A stretch of DNA of 64,000 nucleotides from assembly GCA_951640165.1 (NCBI GenBank), contig OX621250.1:14905501-14969500 (forward strand), given 5' to 3'. Below, one piece after another: positions 44,381-54,903 of the stretch. The translations under genes were made by a program, and so were the position numbers. The notes below the pieces were generated by a model. The model was not told the DNA's origin. It searched no databases and worked only from the letters and a program-made list of their open reading frames with translations. Each line of letters starts with the position of its first letter. Within the stretch, counting starts at the first letter, position 1. This DNA comes from Pseudoips prasinana. Taxonomy: Eukaryota > Arthropoda > Insecta > Lepidoptera > Nolidae.

Positions 44381-45295
44381 CTTTACCTTTCTTTAATCGT
44401 TTGTACCATAGTGTCAGGGCACCTAGTAGGTGTCTAAAATAACGACTGCTGTCCGATGACAACATCTGAGAAGAATAATGGAGGCGCTCAAAAATTTAAC
44501 CACATTGGCCCATTTTTAGAGCTTTGGTGTTTAACCACGCCGATTGTATGTGGACCGACGACACATAAAAAAAACTCTACTAGCTTATAATACACGATTA
44601 TATATGTTTTTTAATTAAGTTCAATTATTATATAATATATCTTAGAAGAAAATACAACATTTTTCATACTGTTTTATCATTTCTTATAATAATTTCCTGG
44701 GAAAAATAAAATAAAATATATGTATATCACAACCGTGAACTTAAGTCTCAATTTAGATTAGTCATCAGCACTGGACACTTTCTTTTCCATCGCCCTCTAT
44801 TACCGGTAGGTACAGGAGTAACACAAAATACAGCCAACTTTCGGACTCTGGGCTGATACTGTAAATTCTTCTTAGTAGAAAAATCCCAGTATCTCATTAT
44901 CGGTTTGATTTAGGATTTGAACTCAGGCCCTTATTATCTGTGGCAACGCTAGACCAATGGGGCTGTAAAAATATATTATTGTTATTAAAACAGAAGCATT
45001 ACCCTTTCGACATGCTATGGGAGAAGGCACATCAGCGACTTATGTGAGTCCAACCTGGTTGCATTCATCATGTTTAGGATACCGTCGGGGAAGGCTCCCT
45101 TATCCTTATATTGTTGCATAAAAGTAATCTGCGTCTGTCAATATTCCCGACACTCTATAAAATGGGGCAGACTCACCAGCAACCTAAACAAGTTGCTTGC
45201 ATTGCACCCAAAGATAAAACGCTTCACTGATACGTTCACAGTTTTTTGGTTAATGTTTATAATTATATTGGTAAAGCTTTCTCAAATCAACCGGC
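44381..45295. other. Intergenic stretch, no gene accepted
   Basis: 44780-44960 contains 'ggtacaggagtaacacaaaa' and 'gatttgaactcaggccc' on the plus strand, the latter a reversed B-box-like string of a decayed SINE E relative. The rest is unremarkable. Confidence 0.35.
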
Positions 45296-45297
45296 AA

Positions 45298-45450
45298 ATA
45301 TATCATCATCATATCAGCCGAAAGACATCCATTGCTGGCCAAAGGTTTCCAGATATCACCACAACAATACAATATCAACGGTCTCGCGCTGCCCGCATCT
45401 AGTGGTATCGCGCGACCCTTGTAAGGTCGTCGGTTCACCTTGTGGAAAAT
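45298..45450 (-). repeat. RTE-type LINE 3' end (minus strand)
   Basis: 'atcatcatcatatcagccga', 'aagacatccattgctggcc', 'ctcgcgctgcccgcatctag', 'gtcgtcggttcaccttgtgg' parallel 20842-21000. Confidence 0.65.
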
Positions 45451-45582
45451 TTAGTATATAGTTCTGTGTAATTATTTGGGCCGCTTTTATAGATTTTTAA
45501 TCGAGATTTCAAAGTATTTTTATAGTTAAAACTTCTTTAGCGACGTTGTGCACTTTTATGAGATAGGTAAAAAAAAAATAAA

Positions 45583-45875
45583 CTAAATAAATAAAAAAGG
45601 TTTTATTCACGTAGACTTTAAAAAAGCGCTTGTAAATAGTCAGAACATGTTTGTAGTAATATAGTTGTATACATTATTATTTCTTGTAACATAGATATTT
45701 AGGTACAAATTGTATGAAAACATTTATACAATTTATGTTATTATAGCATTGATATTTAGCTAACTCGTATCAAGTTATTATCAAGAGATTATGTTAAATT
45801 ATTTGGTTTAAGTCTAATATTTTTACTACATATTGTCAATGGTTCTGTCTATATTAAGGTATTATATATATATAT
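45583..45875 (+). repeat. Five-copy interspersed repeat, copy 5
   Basis: 'aataaaaaaggttttattca', 'cgtagactttaaaaaagcgc', 'cagaacatgtttgtagtaat', 'ggttctgtctatattaaggt', ending in a (TA)n run. It lies between pieces of family M, so the elements are nested or adjacent. Confidence 0.7.
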
Positions 45876-45883
45876 AACTCGAG

Positions 45884-46235
45884 TCAGGACACGTGACCTG
45901 ATCTAATATTCGTGATACGGAGGGTCTTTTTTTAATTCACACTGACCGTTATACAGTCACATGACCGCAGCATTTTTTTCTTAATTATGTTAGACTTTTT
46001 ACAGAAGACTGCCCGACCAAATTTAGTTCTATTTTTAAAAATTATTCCCACTATAGAAAAGGAAGCAATTACTATGAGTCTTTACCGCCCAAAGGTGGGT
46101 AGTAGCATCTTCCCCTCGCTACTCAGATCAAATAAACACTACTTTTCGAGTATGAGAAATGGAAAAATAGTTACACTTCTATCGGCAGTCCCCAAAGACA
46201 TCCTCATTTTTTTCATGTATAGTCCTTCAGCACGA
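45884..46235 (+). repeat. DNA-transposon-like repeat family M, copy 2
   Basis: 'gagtcaggacacgtgacctg', 'cagtcacatgaccgcagcat', 'ttactatgagtctttaccgc', 'gtagcatcttcccctcgcta', 'cactacttttcgagtatgag' mirror 21584-21960. Its 86-codon frame (45987-46247) is not conserved in the other copy. Confidence 0.65.
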
Positions 46236-47800
46236 TTTAGTATTTGAAATGTTCATTTTATACAATTTTTTATCATGATTTAAGATCTATGTAATAGTTA
46301 AAAGTAGATCTGCTCAGATCTTTAATTGAGAAATAAATATACACAATCGTGTCTGCATGTGGTACGAATTTAGAATGACACGAGCAAAATTAATCACATC
46401 TAGTCCGCTCTATAACACGCGAGTTAGCCCACACATTCTGTTGATAAATACCACGGCAGATTCGCTTAGAGGTAATAAATTTCACAAGATTACCGACGGC
46501 ATGATTAATAAATGCTAGTACAAAAATGAAGAGTTGGAGCCGATCGATCAACGTGGGTGTTTAATATGAGCGACCATTCATTAATCTTTATCGATTAGTG
46601 CGGTACTGTACTGTAATGATACAGGGTTAGTTCTGTACGAGGAGTAGAGTTTGAAGGGAAAATTGTAGATTGCGCTATTAGTGTCTTTGTGCATCGGCTT
46701 TAGCGGTAAGGTAATTTGAGGCCTAACTATTATAAGAGGCGTTATAAGATAGGTCCCGGAGGTTGAAAGGTTTATTTAATATTTCAATTAACTATCTTTT
46801 AATAAAATGCAAATGAATGTTAGGGTGCAAAATCGACAGCCAATTTATTGTGTACTGGGCAGGTGTACACCTGCACATAAATAGAAAATAGTCCTTAGTA
46901 ATAATTGTTTAACCTGGTCTGATTACTAACAAAGTACTAACACCTTTTTGTATTTGATTTTTGTGTACTACTAACAATCATTACTAACGCTAGCTTTTTA
47001 AGAAAATATGGACTTTATCTGTCAGTATATAGATATGTCGGAAATAAAGATTAAATTAAATTAATTTTATAAGGAATAACAAAAGATAATGCTTACGTAT
47101 AAAAAAAAGATATGGTCAAATTGATAAACTCATTCTTTTGAAGTCGATTAAAAACAATTGAAAGTTATATTTTTTAAATAGTAGTTTTCATGCATACTGC
47201 TAGTAACTGACTGTATAAAATGTTTTTTTCAAGCGCTCGTGAATCATTGACACCATATTACGTCGATATACGTTTTATAATAAGTATAACTTTATATAAT
47301 AATATTGAGTAATGTTATTAAACTGGTTTATTAATAAAGATCCCTCAAAATTTACATCAATTACATGTAGCACTTTAAATAAATTAAAAAGGAAAGGATT
47401 ACACAATAATATTCAGTAATTAAATCTTTCTGCAGGTACTTGTACTTTTACTTTTTATAACCGGGCTGAGATAAATCACCTATTTGAGGTGAAGGGTCTG
47501 AGATCTGGCCTTAATCTTGTATCGTGTTAATTACTGAAAAGTTAACTGGTTTTAGTATTCCGTACTAATAAACGGCAAGCACACCCAATTGTGAAATTGC
47601 CTCCCGAACAAGGTCTTTTGAGACACATACAACATGGGTTTACTCAAAGCTAGCTACTACCATCCGGTGAGATTAATGTCAAAAGCTAACTCATTGAATA
47701 TTTTCAATAGTAATTAATGTACTTATTTGTAATCATATTATATTCAGATTGAATGTTAATTGTTTTATGAAAAAAAACTTGTGTGTACTTATGTACACGC
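46236..47800. other. AT-rich, single-copy-looking stretch
   Basis: No gene or repeat recognised. 46400-46720 is richer in G+C and has several homeodomain-like TTAAT/ATTA words (cattcattaatctttatcga). That alone does not establish a regulatory element. Confidence 0.35.
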
Positions 47801-47803
47801 GTT

Positions 47804-48031
47804 AGAAGTTATACTTCTTAATATACAACTTGAACATAGTTATCAATTTTCATACCACCTAGAACTAACGTCATGCTGTTATTTTTACGATGCGCGCGCA
47901 TCGTTTAAATTCACTCTCAAACCACCTAGAACTAACTTCATGCTGTTAAATTTTTTGGTGTCGGTGTGCGCGCATCGTAAAAATTCACTCTCATCATTTT
48001 TCTCCATCGCGCCAAAAGAAGTATAACTTCA
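47804..48031. mobile_element. MITE with an internal direct duplication
   Basis: Ends: agaagttatacttctt (47804-47819) and its counterpart aagaagtataacttca (48016-48031). Inside, 'accacctagaactaac..tcatgctgtta .. aaattcactctca' occurs twice (47854-47919 and 47921-47993). The first copy contains the perfect 18-bp palindrome acgatgcgcgcgcatcgt (47887-47904). Confidence 0.65.
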
Positions 48032-48684
48032 ATAAATAAATATAAAGAAAAAAATTAAGAAAACAAAACAACGAATAACCTTGATGTTAAATAAATATGG
48101 CACAATTTTTATTTTTAAAGCCAATATCTGTTTGTATATGTGTGTTCTGTCAACCTTAAGAACCGCAGATACACCACACGAATTGACCATTTTCTTTTAC
48201 TATGAATAAGGGATTTTGAAGTTAGAATAATTTACAGGATGATATGGGAAATTATAAGCTAAATAATTTTCGAAATTTTAATACTGGCTGGACGTCTATT
48301 TTTGGAATAATAAGTTATCTGTGGTAATAAAAAGGGAATGGTTGATTTATAAACTTCTCTTCTGAAATAGTTGGCGCTCGTATGAGTTACAAAATTACAA
48401 ACAAATAAAATACGGAATAACCTTCCCGTTAACATAAACATAGTACGATATAAAAAAATACTGCATAAACACGGTAATTTTAATAACCTAAATTTTTTTA
48501 TATCACTCGGTCTCTACTCATCTAAATGAGCCGATATTCATGTTTGATATATTTGTTGGATATCTCGTTATGCATGTTAGCTAAAACAACACATAAATCT
48601 TCTTCGTTTTCTTTCCTCCGCATCTCGAGTTTAATGTTTATTCGTGTAAGTAAGTAAGTCGTAATAAGTATAACTTACCTTAAT
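48032..48684. other. AT-rich stretch, no gene seen
   Basis: Only short frames. A (GTAA)n stretch (gtaagtaagtaagtc) lies near 48645. Confidence 0.35.
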
Positions 48685-48763
48685 CCTTCTGTATAACGCA
48701 CGGATGATCACCTTCCTGGCCATCTAAGCCAGGAAGGTGATCATCCGTGCGTTGAATAGAAGG
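48685..48763. repeat. 79-nt hairpin, 36-bp arms, 7-nt loop
   Basis: The arms 48685-48720 and 48728-48763 pair at 33 of 36 positions. The inner 26 bp (aacgcacggatgatcacctt + cctggc) is perfect. This is the longest short-loop palindrome in the window. Confidence 0.85.
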
Positions 48764-49005
48764 ACATGGCCGCCAAAAGATGCTTGTTTTTTCACGGTCA
48801 AGGTTTATATTCATTACTGTAATTTGAATTATGTTACAACACCGATAAAAACGATTATTTGTAATTTATGTGTCTATTATCGTGCACGTTTTGGTCTTTA
48901 CAGGTTTTTGAATATTGCAACACTGAATAATGTCAATCATCAAAAATAGGTGAAGAATCTCGTCCCATGTTAAATGATAACACCATGTTAAATGATAAAA
49001 CAATG

Positions 49006-49185
49006 TCACATTGATATTATAAAGGCGAAAGTTTGTGAGAGTGTGAGTTTATGTTTGTTACTTCTTGGCGGCTAAGCGGCTAAAGCGATGTTGATAAAAT
49101 TTGGTATGGAGTTAGCTGAGACTCTGGATTAACACATAGGCTATATATAAAGTTAAACGCGGGTAAAACCGCGGGGAAAAGCTAG
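49006..49185 (+). mobile_element. Short non-autonomous Helitron, 180 bp
   Basis: TC start, 'attataaaggcgaaagtttg', 'aaaatttggtatggagttag', terminal hairpin cgcgggtaaaaccgcg and CTAG|T end (49182-49185). Close to the 58121 copy. Confidence 0.75.
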
Positions 49186-49194
49186 TTAAAGATA

Positions 49195-49320
49195 AATTAT
49201 ACACAGATAGTTGAAGATTCTGAGTTTGGATGTACTTTGTGTCCGTCAATTATATGTTTGTAAAGTTCCCCGTGACACAGGATATCCTCTAAGTAATGCG
49301 GGGATCGTCTTTAAAAAAAA
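49195..49320 (+). repeat. SINE family D tail (5'-truncated)
   Basis: 'atgtactttgtgtccgtcaa', 'ttgtaaagttccccgtgaca', then 'caggatatcctc' and an A-run. Same tail as at 58533. Confidence 0.6.
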
Positions 49321-50814
49321 CCATCTACAATAAGTACGAGTATTTTATGTATTGTGCTGTTTGGTAGGTATTGCGTAAGTATCTAGAAATAATAACTCAG
49401 TGATAGTAAAAGCAAACCATGTTCCGTAGCTGTTAACAAAACTTGTCTATCAATAAGGAATAAGGGACTAAACTAATAAGCGAGTGCAGCAACAGGTCTC
49501 TTTTGTCGAATTAATGTCCACATTTACCTGCAACTCCATCACAAAGCCAACAACTGGACATTACAAAACGGTTAGCCATTCAAAACCACAACTTAAAAGG
49601 ATTACTCGGTTCTAAATTTAAATTCTAAATAATAACTAAGTCTGTCTCGTAGTTGTACGCACGCAACAAGGCACGCGCGGGCGGCAGGCGCGTGCGTTCA
49701 GCCCGCTCTAATTTCGCAACCTGATCACTGCATAGGTTATCAGCAGTAGGTCAACTTGATATTGATGTGATAGCCACACCTGCAAGGGTTAAGTAGTAAG
49801 TAGCACTATAGGACGCTATTTGTCAATGTTCTCACTATTGACTGTGTTACGTGAGGGTTTTGTGGCCGTTTATATTTTGTTGCTCTACTATTATGTTGTA
49901 GTATAATTTTTTTTTAAGTAAAGTTTATTGTGGTTTATATATCGACATAAGATCGGTATGAAAACCTTAAAAGATTTTCTATCTAAAGCTAAAAATTAAA
50001 CATCTTTTATAAAAGAAATTCTATTTTATTATTTAGGTGTATTGAACACTTTTGGGTGAATAAAAAACGTGAAACGTGTCATCGTCACCGAACTCTTCTC
50101 ATAAGCTATATATGTTATAGTATTCATCATATATAATATGTATAAAGAGTATATCTCAATGTTAAGCGTCAACTTTTATATTGTTGATTATTTAGATTGG
50201 AAGAGTAAAAAAATTGTTTTCACGTCTGCCTCACATTTTTTTTAATTAATTATAAATTATAAATAGGATTTATTATAAATAGGATAAAAAAAATAAAAAC
50301 AGATTTTATATCTGTCTAGGTTACGAAAGTAATATTCTAATTTCATCTACCCTCATAAACATAATCCATAAGCTAATATATTGTCACCCCCATACCGTGT
50401 TATTCAAATACGCATTCTAAAGCCATATTTATGATATCATGTCATAATAAACAGCCAATAACATAATCCACCATAACTCTTATCATAAGTTTGTGCGAAG
50501 CAAATTTTCTGCGCTATCACTGTGGCTAGCTCAGGTTGTAGACGTCGCTTCGTACCGCAGTATATCACGAGGGTTATTTACCGCCGGCCACCGCCCGTTG
50601 GTGACAACCTTATCTGTTATCAGTATATGGATAGATACCTTATTGGATGCCTGACTGTATTCATAGTTGGGGCCCGGCCTTGAGGATTGGAATGGATTTG
50701 TGTTGATTATGAAACTCGGATTATATCTCTTGTTCCTGAATTAACGCTTATGTGTAAAAAACTTAAAGTACCGTCAAATAAATAATGTTCAGATGAAAAC
50801 ATAATAATAATAAC
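49321..50814. other. Single-copy-looking stretch with two G+C-richer patches
   Basis: 49655-49725 is CpG-rich (aaggcacgcgcgggcggcag). 50510-50700 is also G+C-rich, with several GATA words (ttatctgttatcag, atagatacc). No ORF. These may be promoter or enhancer DNA of a gene outside the window, but nothing proves it. Confidence 0.3.
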
Positions 50815-50817
50815 AAT

Positions 50818-51055
50818 ATCTCGGGACAATGTCACACATATCATCCTAGCCCCAAACTAAGCAAAGCTTGTACTATGGGTACCAGGCGACGATATACATA
50901 CTTATATAGATAGATAATACATAGATTCATAGAAAACATCCATGACTCAGAAACAAATATTCGTGCACATCACATAAATATTTGCACTTACCGGGATTCG
51001 AACCCAGGACCACAAGCTTCATAGGCAGGAGCACTACCAACTAGGCTACGGTGAC
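50818..51055 (-). repeat. tRNA-derived SINE, family C, second near-identical copy
   Basis: Matches 12110-12358 almost base for base: 'ccccaaactaagcaaagc', 'ggcgacgatatacatactta', 'gggattcgaacccaggacc', 'actaggctacggtgacc'. Confidence 0.8.
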
Positions 51056-51390
51056 CGTACGTAAGTAAACAAGAAACAAGAAGATTGATTAGTTTAGAAC
51101 CCAAACTCCTCGTCAATCATTGGCAATGTCAATTTTATCATACCAACCCGAAGACGTCCACCGCTGCTGTTTATACAATGAAAACAAGAATACTAATTTC
51201 GTCCTGGTTTTGTCTGGTGGTAGGCATGGATATTTTTTAGATGGAACACGCAATCTCATGACTATTCCAGGCATTGGAAACACACACATGCAACGGAACC
51301 CGGTAAAACTGCGAGGAATCTGGGTTCGGCGTAGGTTGGATTTACTCCGTATTGTCATATAGAATTTTTAGTATTTTTTTTTATATATTA

Positions 51391-52672
51391 GGTCTTTACC
51401 TATGAAATTGCCGTTCTGCAGTACTGGCCATTTCAAATCAAAATAATTTTTGTTTGGCTAAGAATTCTAATTTCAAATTAATTTTATTTTAAAAACATGG
51501 ATTCTTTTTTCCAAAAGTAGTCATTTCTTTATTGATTAGTGTTACATTTTCATCGCATTTCAATCTTTTTCGTCATCATGGATACGTTAAAAATTCGAGT
51601 AATTATGGAATATGAGTACCGTCGTGGCAGCAACGCGGCACAAGCGGCACGCAACATCAACGACGTTTACGGAGCTAACACTACAAACCAACGCACCACC
51701 TGTTATTGGTTTGCTCGCTTCCGTTCTGGAAATTTCGACCTGAAAAATGAACCTCGCGGTCGTCCGAAGACTTTGGTCGACAATGACGAATTAAAGGCGG
51801 TTGTGGAAGCTGATGATACACAATCTACGGCTGAATTAGCAGCAGCTTTCGACGTTAGCGTCAAAACAATATTGGTCCATTTGCGTCAAATTGGCAAGGT
51901 AAAAAAGCTTGACAAATGGGTGCCCCACGAACTCAATGATCGCCAGCGCGAAGTACGCGTCGAGACGTGCCTTGCACTGCTCAACAGACACACAAATGAA
52001 GGAATTTTGAACCGCATTGTTACCTGCGATGAAAAATGGATTCTGTTTGATAACCGCAAGCGCTCAGCAAGTTGGTTGGATCCTGGTTCAGCACCTAAAC
52101 AATGCCCTAAACGAAAACTTACCCCTAGAAAAGTGATGGTCACTGTTTGGTGGTCTAGCGCCGGTGTGATTCATCACAGCTTCTTACCAAACGGGGTGAG
52201 CATTACTGCAGATGTGTACTGTGAAGAACTGAGCACAATGATGGAGAAGCTGGCGCATCTCCAACCAGCATTGGTCAATCGCTCGTCTCCGCTGCTCCTG
52301 CACGACAACGCGCGACCTCATACTGCACAGCAGACGGTCTCCAAGTTGCAAGAACTGGGGTTGGAAGCTCTCCGTCATCCGCCCTACTCACCAGACCTTG
52401 CGCCTACAGACTACTACTTTTTCCAGAATTTGGATAACTTCTTGGCGGGAAAAAAATTCAATACCCGAGAGGCAGTACAAAATGCCTTTGAAGAATTTGT
52501 TGCCTCCCGTCCAGCTGATTTCTTTAAGAAGGGCATCAATAAACTGCCACTGCGATGGCAAAGATGCATTGATTGCATGGGTGATTACTTCGATTAATAC
52601 AAATAAAAAAATTCATGAAAAAAATTCGTTTAAATTTTTTCATACAAAACGGCAATTTCATAGGTAAAGACC
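51391..52672 (+). mobile_element. Complete mariner element (cecropia/Hsmar1-like), 1282 bp
   Basis: The terminal inverted repeats begin GGTCTTTACCTATGAAATTG. The first 25 bp at each end are identical after reversal and the pairing continues to about 30 bp with two mismatches. TA lies immediately outside both ends (51389-51390 and 52673-52674), the mariner target duplication. The element contains one intact transposase ORF with ~190 bp of 5' and ~75 bp of 3' non-coding sequence. Structure and intactness suggest a recent insertion that could be autonomous. Confidence 0.92.
51578..52597 (+). CDS. Mariner transposase, DD34D, intact
   Basis: This enzyme cuts and reinserts the element through its terminal repeats at TA sites. 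The ATG at 51578 gives 339 residues, about the usual mariner length (~345). An earlier in-frame GTG at 51539 is not needed. N-terminal paired-type helix-turn-helix region: IRVIMEYEYRRGSNAAQAAR, then a GRP linker (RGRPKTL) and a second HTH ending in TILVHLRQIG. The WVPHEL linker motif follows. The catalytic triad is D151 (VTCDEKW), D243 (LLHDNARPH) and D278 (SPDLAPTDYYFF), with 34 residues between the last two. The YSPDLAP motif is complete. WVPHEL, VTCDEKWILFDN and the CxDYFD-type end resemble the cecropia subfamily that includes human Hsmar1/SETMAR. No stop or frameshift. Confidence 0.93.
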   Translation: MDTLKIRVIMEYEYRRGSNAAQAARNINDVYGANTTNQRTTCYWFARFRSGNFDLKNEPRGRPKTLVDNDELKAVVEADDTQSTAELAAAFDVSVKTILVHLRQIGKVKKLDKWVPHELNDRQREVRVETCLALLNRHTNEGILNRIVTCDEKWILFDNRKRSASWLDPGSAPKQCPKRKLTPRKVMVTVWWSSAGVIHHSFLPNGVSITADVYCEELSTMMEKLAHLQPALVNRSSPLLLHDNARPHTAQQTVSKLQELGLEALRHPPYSPDLAPTDYYFFQNLDNFLAGKKFNTREAVQNAFEEFVASRPADFFKKGINKLPLRWQRCIDCMGDYFD

Positions 52673-52682
52673 TATTATAATA

Positions 52683-52816
52683 TGATGGCAAACGAGCAAG
52701 TGGGTCACCTGATGGTAAGTGATCACCGCCGCCCATAGACACTCGCAACACCTGAGGAGCTGCAAGTGCGTTGCCGGCCTTTAAGAAAAGAATAGGCTCG
52801 CTTCTTGAAGGTTGCC
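52683..52816 (+). repeat. Short repeat, 'tggcaaacgagcaagtgggtc' family
   Basis: 'aagtgggtcacctgatggta', 'agtgatcaccgccgcccata', 'gctgcaagtgcgttgccggc' and 'agaaaagaataggctcgctt'. A fragment lies at 19550, and the tail of the LINE at 35215 shares the 'cacctgatggtaagtgg' core. Starts 9 bp after the mariner. Confidence 0.6.
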
Positions 52817-52858
52817 ATGTCATACCGGATCGGAAATACCTCCGATCCGGTATGACAT
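52817..52858. repeat. Perfect 18-bp inverted repeat with 6-nt loop
   Basis: atgtcataccggatcgga (52817-52834), loop aatacc, then the exact reverse complement (52841-52858). It sits at the end of the preceding repeat, which in other copies reads 'gaaggttgccatgtc' without the second arm. Confidence 0.85.
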
Positions 52859-53084
52859 CCGATTTTAGCTTATTATTATTATTTTTGAGGAGAATAATAT
52901 ATGTACCTGTCTTGTAATTTCAGCGTCATGTCTATTTTATTTCAGAAAATGTATTCATTGAGAAAATTAGTTATTAGTATTTTATTTAATAATTTTACTT
53001 TTACTTTAATAATACCTAATGCCTTAACAATGTTGGAAAGAACTAAAAACTTTTCCTTTACGACTTTATCAGTTCAATATGAAT

Positions 53085-53335
53085 TTCTACGACCCTTGCC
53101 GTTCCATAGCAGGGCACGAGCTTCACGTTGACAGACTTCAAATGCCATCAACAAGATCATAGAATACTTTCAGGCATACAGGTTTCGTCACGTTCTTTTT
53201 CTCCATCGTTTTAATTTTGAGATAATTAATTTCCAATATACACATGAATTCGAAAAGTCAGTGATGCCATGGGTATGAACTCTATAACACTGATTCCACA
53301 GATCGACGGTAAACACTAGGTTATCTTGTTTTGCC
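53085..53335 (-). repeat. tRNA-derived SINE, family G (minus strand, diverged)
   Basis: 'ggcatacaggtttcgtcacg', 'tctttttctccatcgtttta', 'gagataattaatttccaata' and 'tgggtatgaactctata' (reverse B box) align with 29650-29920. Confidence 0.55.
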
Positions 53336-53718
53336 TGACTTAACCATAATGTTAAATAAGACAATGAATAGTATTAAGTTTGTTAATTGTACTACAGCAT
53401 GATTATAAATACTCCCTTCCACGATGGGGGATAGTTGGAAATAAAATAAATGCCCTAGGTATTATTCTAATATTAGTTCCTCGTAATTCAGTTCGCATTC
53501 ACAGCTTTATAACTCAGAAAGGAAATGACAATTTGTGTTTATGTCTCTTCTTGTTTCGAACTAATAATTTACGTAATTGCACATTCAATAATTGGCGACG
53601 ACAGGTAGTTATATCGATTGTGATTTAGAAATAGTTTTGCCAATTTCATTTTAAATGTCCACAGGCTATTTATAATTGTAGACAGTCGAAATGTAATAAC
53701 TACTGTAATTGGAAATAT
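53336..53718. other. AT-rich stretch, no gene seen
   Basis: An 82-codon frame (53380-53628) has no recognisable domain. Confidence 0.35.
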
Positions 53719-53859
53719 GTACAGACGCCAGCACATCACGCTACCCCAACCTGTCAAATTTCCCCAATTGAAAGTGAACCTTATGATTAGTTGATAAAGT
53801 TTAATATCTATAAAAGAAATTTAACAGATTTGGGTAGCTGAATGTGCTGGCGTCTGTAC
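53719..53859. mobile_element. MITE-1 copy 4 (141 bp)
   Basis: Both termini are exact. Interior 'attgaaagtgaaccttatga' shows the same orientation as the 42751 copy. Same length as the copy at 3996. Confidence 0.85.
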
Positions 53860-54210
53860 CTTGATGTCGTTTGCAGATATTAATTAGAGTTATTTTTATG
53901 GTTATTAAAATTTAAAAACAAGTTACTATAAATAGATAAAGTTTGTTAATAATAGCTATTTGTGATTTGGTTTTTATGCCTGATATAGTATGACAGAATA
54001 AAGAAGTTACAATATAAGTGTACTAATTGAGAGTTAATAGACGAAATATGTTGAAACACAATAAAATTTACAAATAAGTACATATTAATGGTCTAATCGC
54101 CGGTTTTTATTACTTAATGGATGCAAGCCATGGGCAAAGCTATTGCAATACTGAATTTGGCACAGTCAAGGTAAAATTTTACTATCTGCTAGATATACGT
54201 TTTAGAATAT

Positions 54211-54456
54211 CCTGGGACATCATTGACACACGGCCATCTGATCCCAAAGTAAACAGATCTTGTACTATAGAAAACAGATAACTGATATATTACATACACT
54301 ACTTTTATTATTTGTAAAAACAAACTTATATAGATCATTACATCCTGACTCTGGACAAACCAACATGTTCATGCACACAAATATCTGTCCTGGGTGGGAA
54401 TCGAACCCACGACCTGCGGTATGAAAAACAAGTATCTACCAACCACGCCAACCGGT
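54211..54456 (-). repeat. tRNA-derived SINE, family B, nearly complete
   Basis: 'gggacatcattgacacacgg', 'ccatctgatcccaaagtaaa', 'atgttcatgcacacaaatat', 'gggtgggaatcgaacccacg' (reverse B box) and 'aaccacgccaaccgg'. The reference copy for this family in the window. Confidence 0.8.
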
Positions 54457-54547
54457 TTTAGTTTTGACAGGACTATTCGTCTAGTGGTTGGTGTCCTTTA
54501 AGTATGTATATCAGTTCTCTGTTAAATAGTTTAAATCATTCATTCCT

Positions 54548-54790
54548 TTAGGCAGTGGTTGCCCTATGTCAGAATTCTTCAAGCCGCACGGTTGGTCCCT
54601 GAAATGGCTATCGACAGCTGTCTAATGACTGCCCCCAGTACCAACAACTTTACGTACTCTCCGGAACACGGGGAAGGTCCGGCATTAAACCGCTTTTGCA
54701 GCCACTCATCCATAGATTGACCGCACGCCTAGGTACTACACCTCCTCGATAGTAGTTGGAAAATATTGTGCTCACTTGACAGACGGTTGG
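54548..54790 (-). repeat. Family A repeat, copy 7 (diverged)
   Basis: 'agtggttgccctatgtcaga', 'attcttcaagccgcac', 'cggaacacggggaaggtccg', 'ctcatccatagattgaccgc'. Confidence 0.65.
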
Positions 54791-54867
54791 TGTCCAAAAT
54801 ATTAATTTTGATTGAAGGTTTTGCAATGATTGGATGTGTCAGATGTAAAATAATATGTAACCAAAAA

Positions 54868-54903
54868 TAAGACCAATACGTGAATCATCACGTATTGGTC
54901 TTA
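54868..54903. repeat. Perfect 16-bp inverted repeat with 4-nt loop
   Basis: taagaccaatacgtga (54868-54883), loop atca, then the exact reverse complement ending at 54903. The right arm overlaps the first bases of the long-armed element that starts at 54900. Confidence 0.8.

Noticed and set aside
45987..46247. 86-codon frame in family M
   Set aside because: The copy at 21584-21960 has indels in this region that break the frame.
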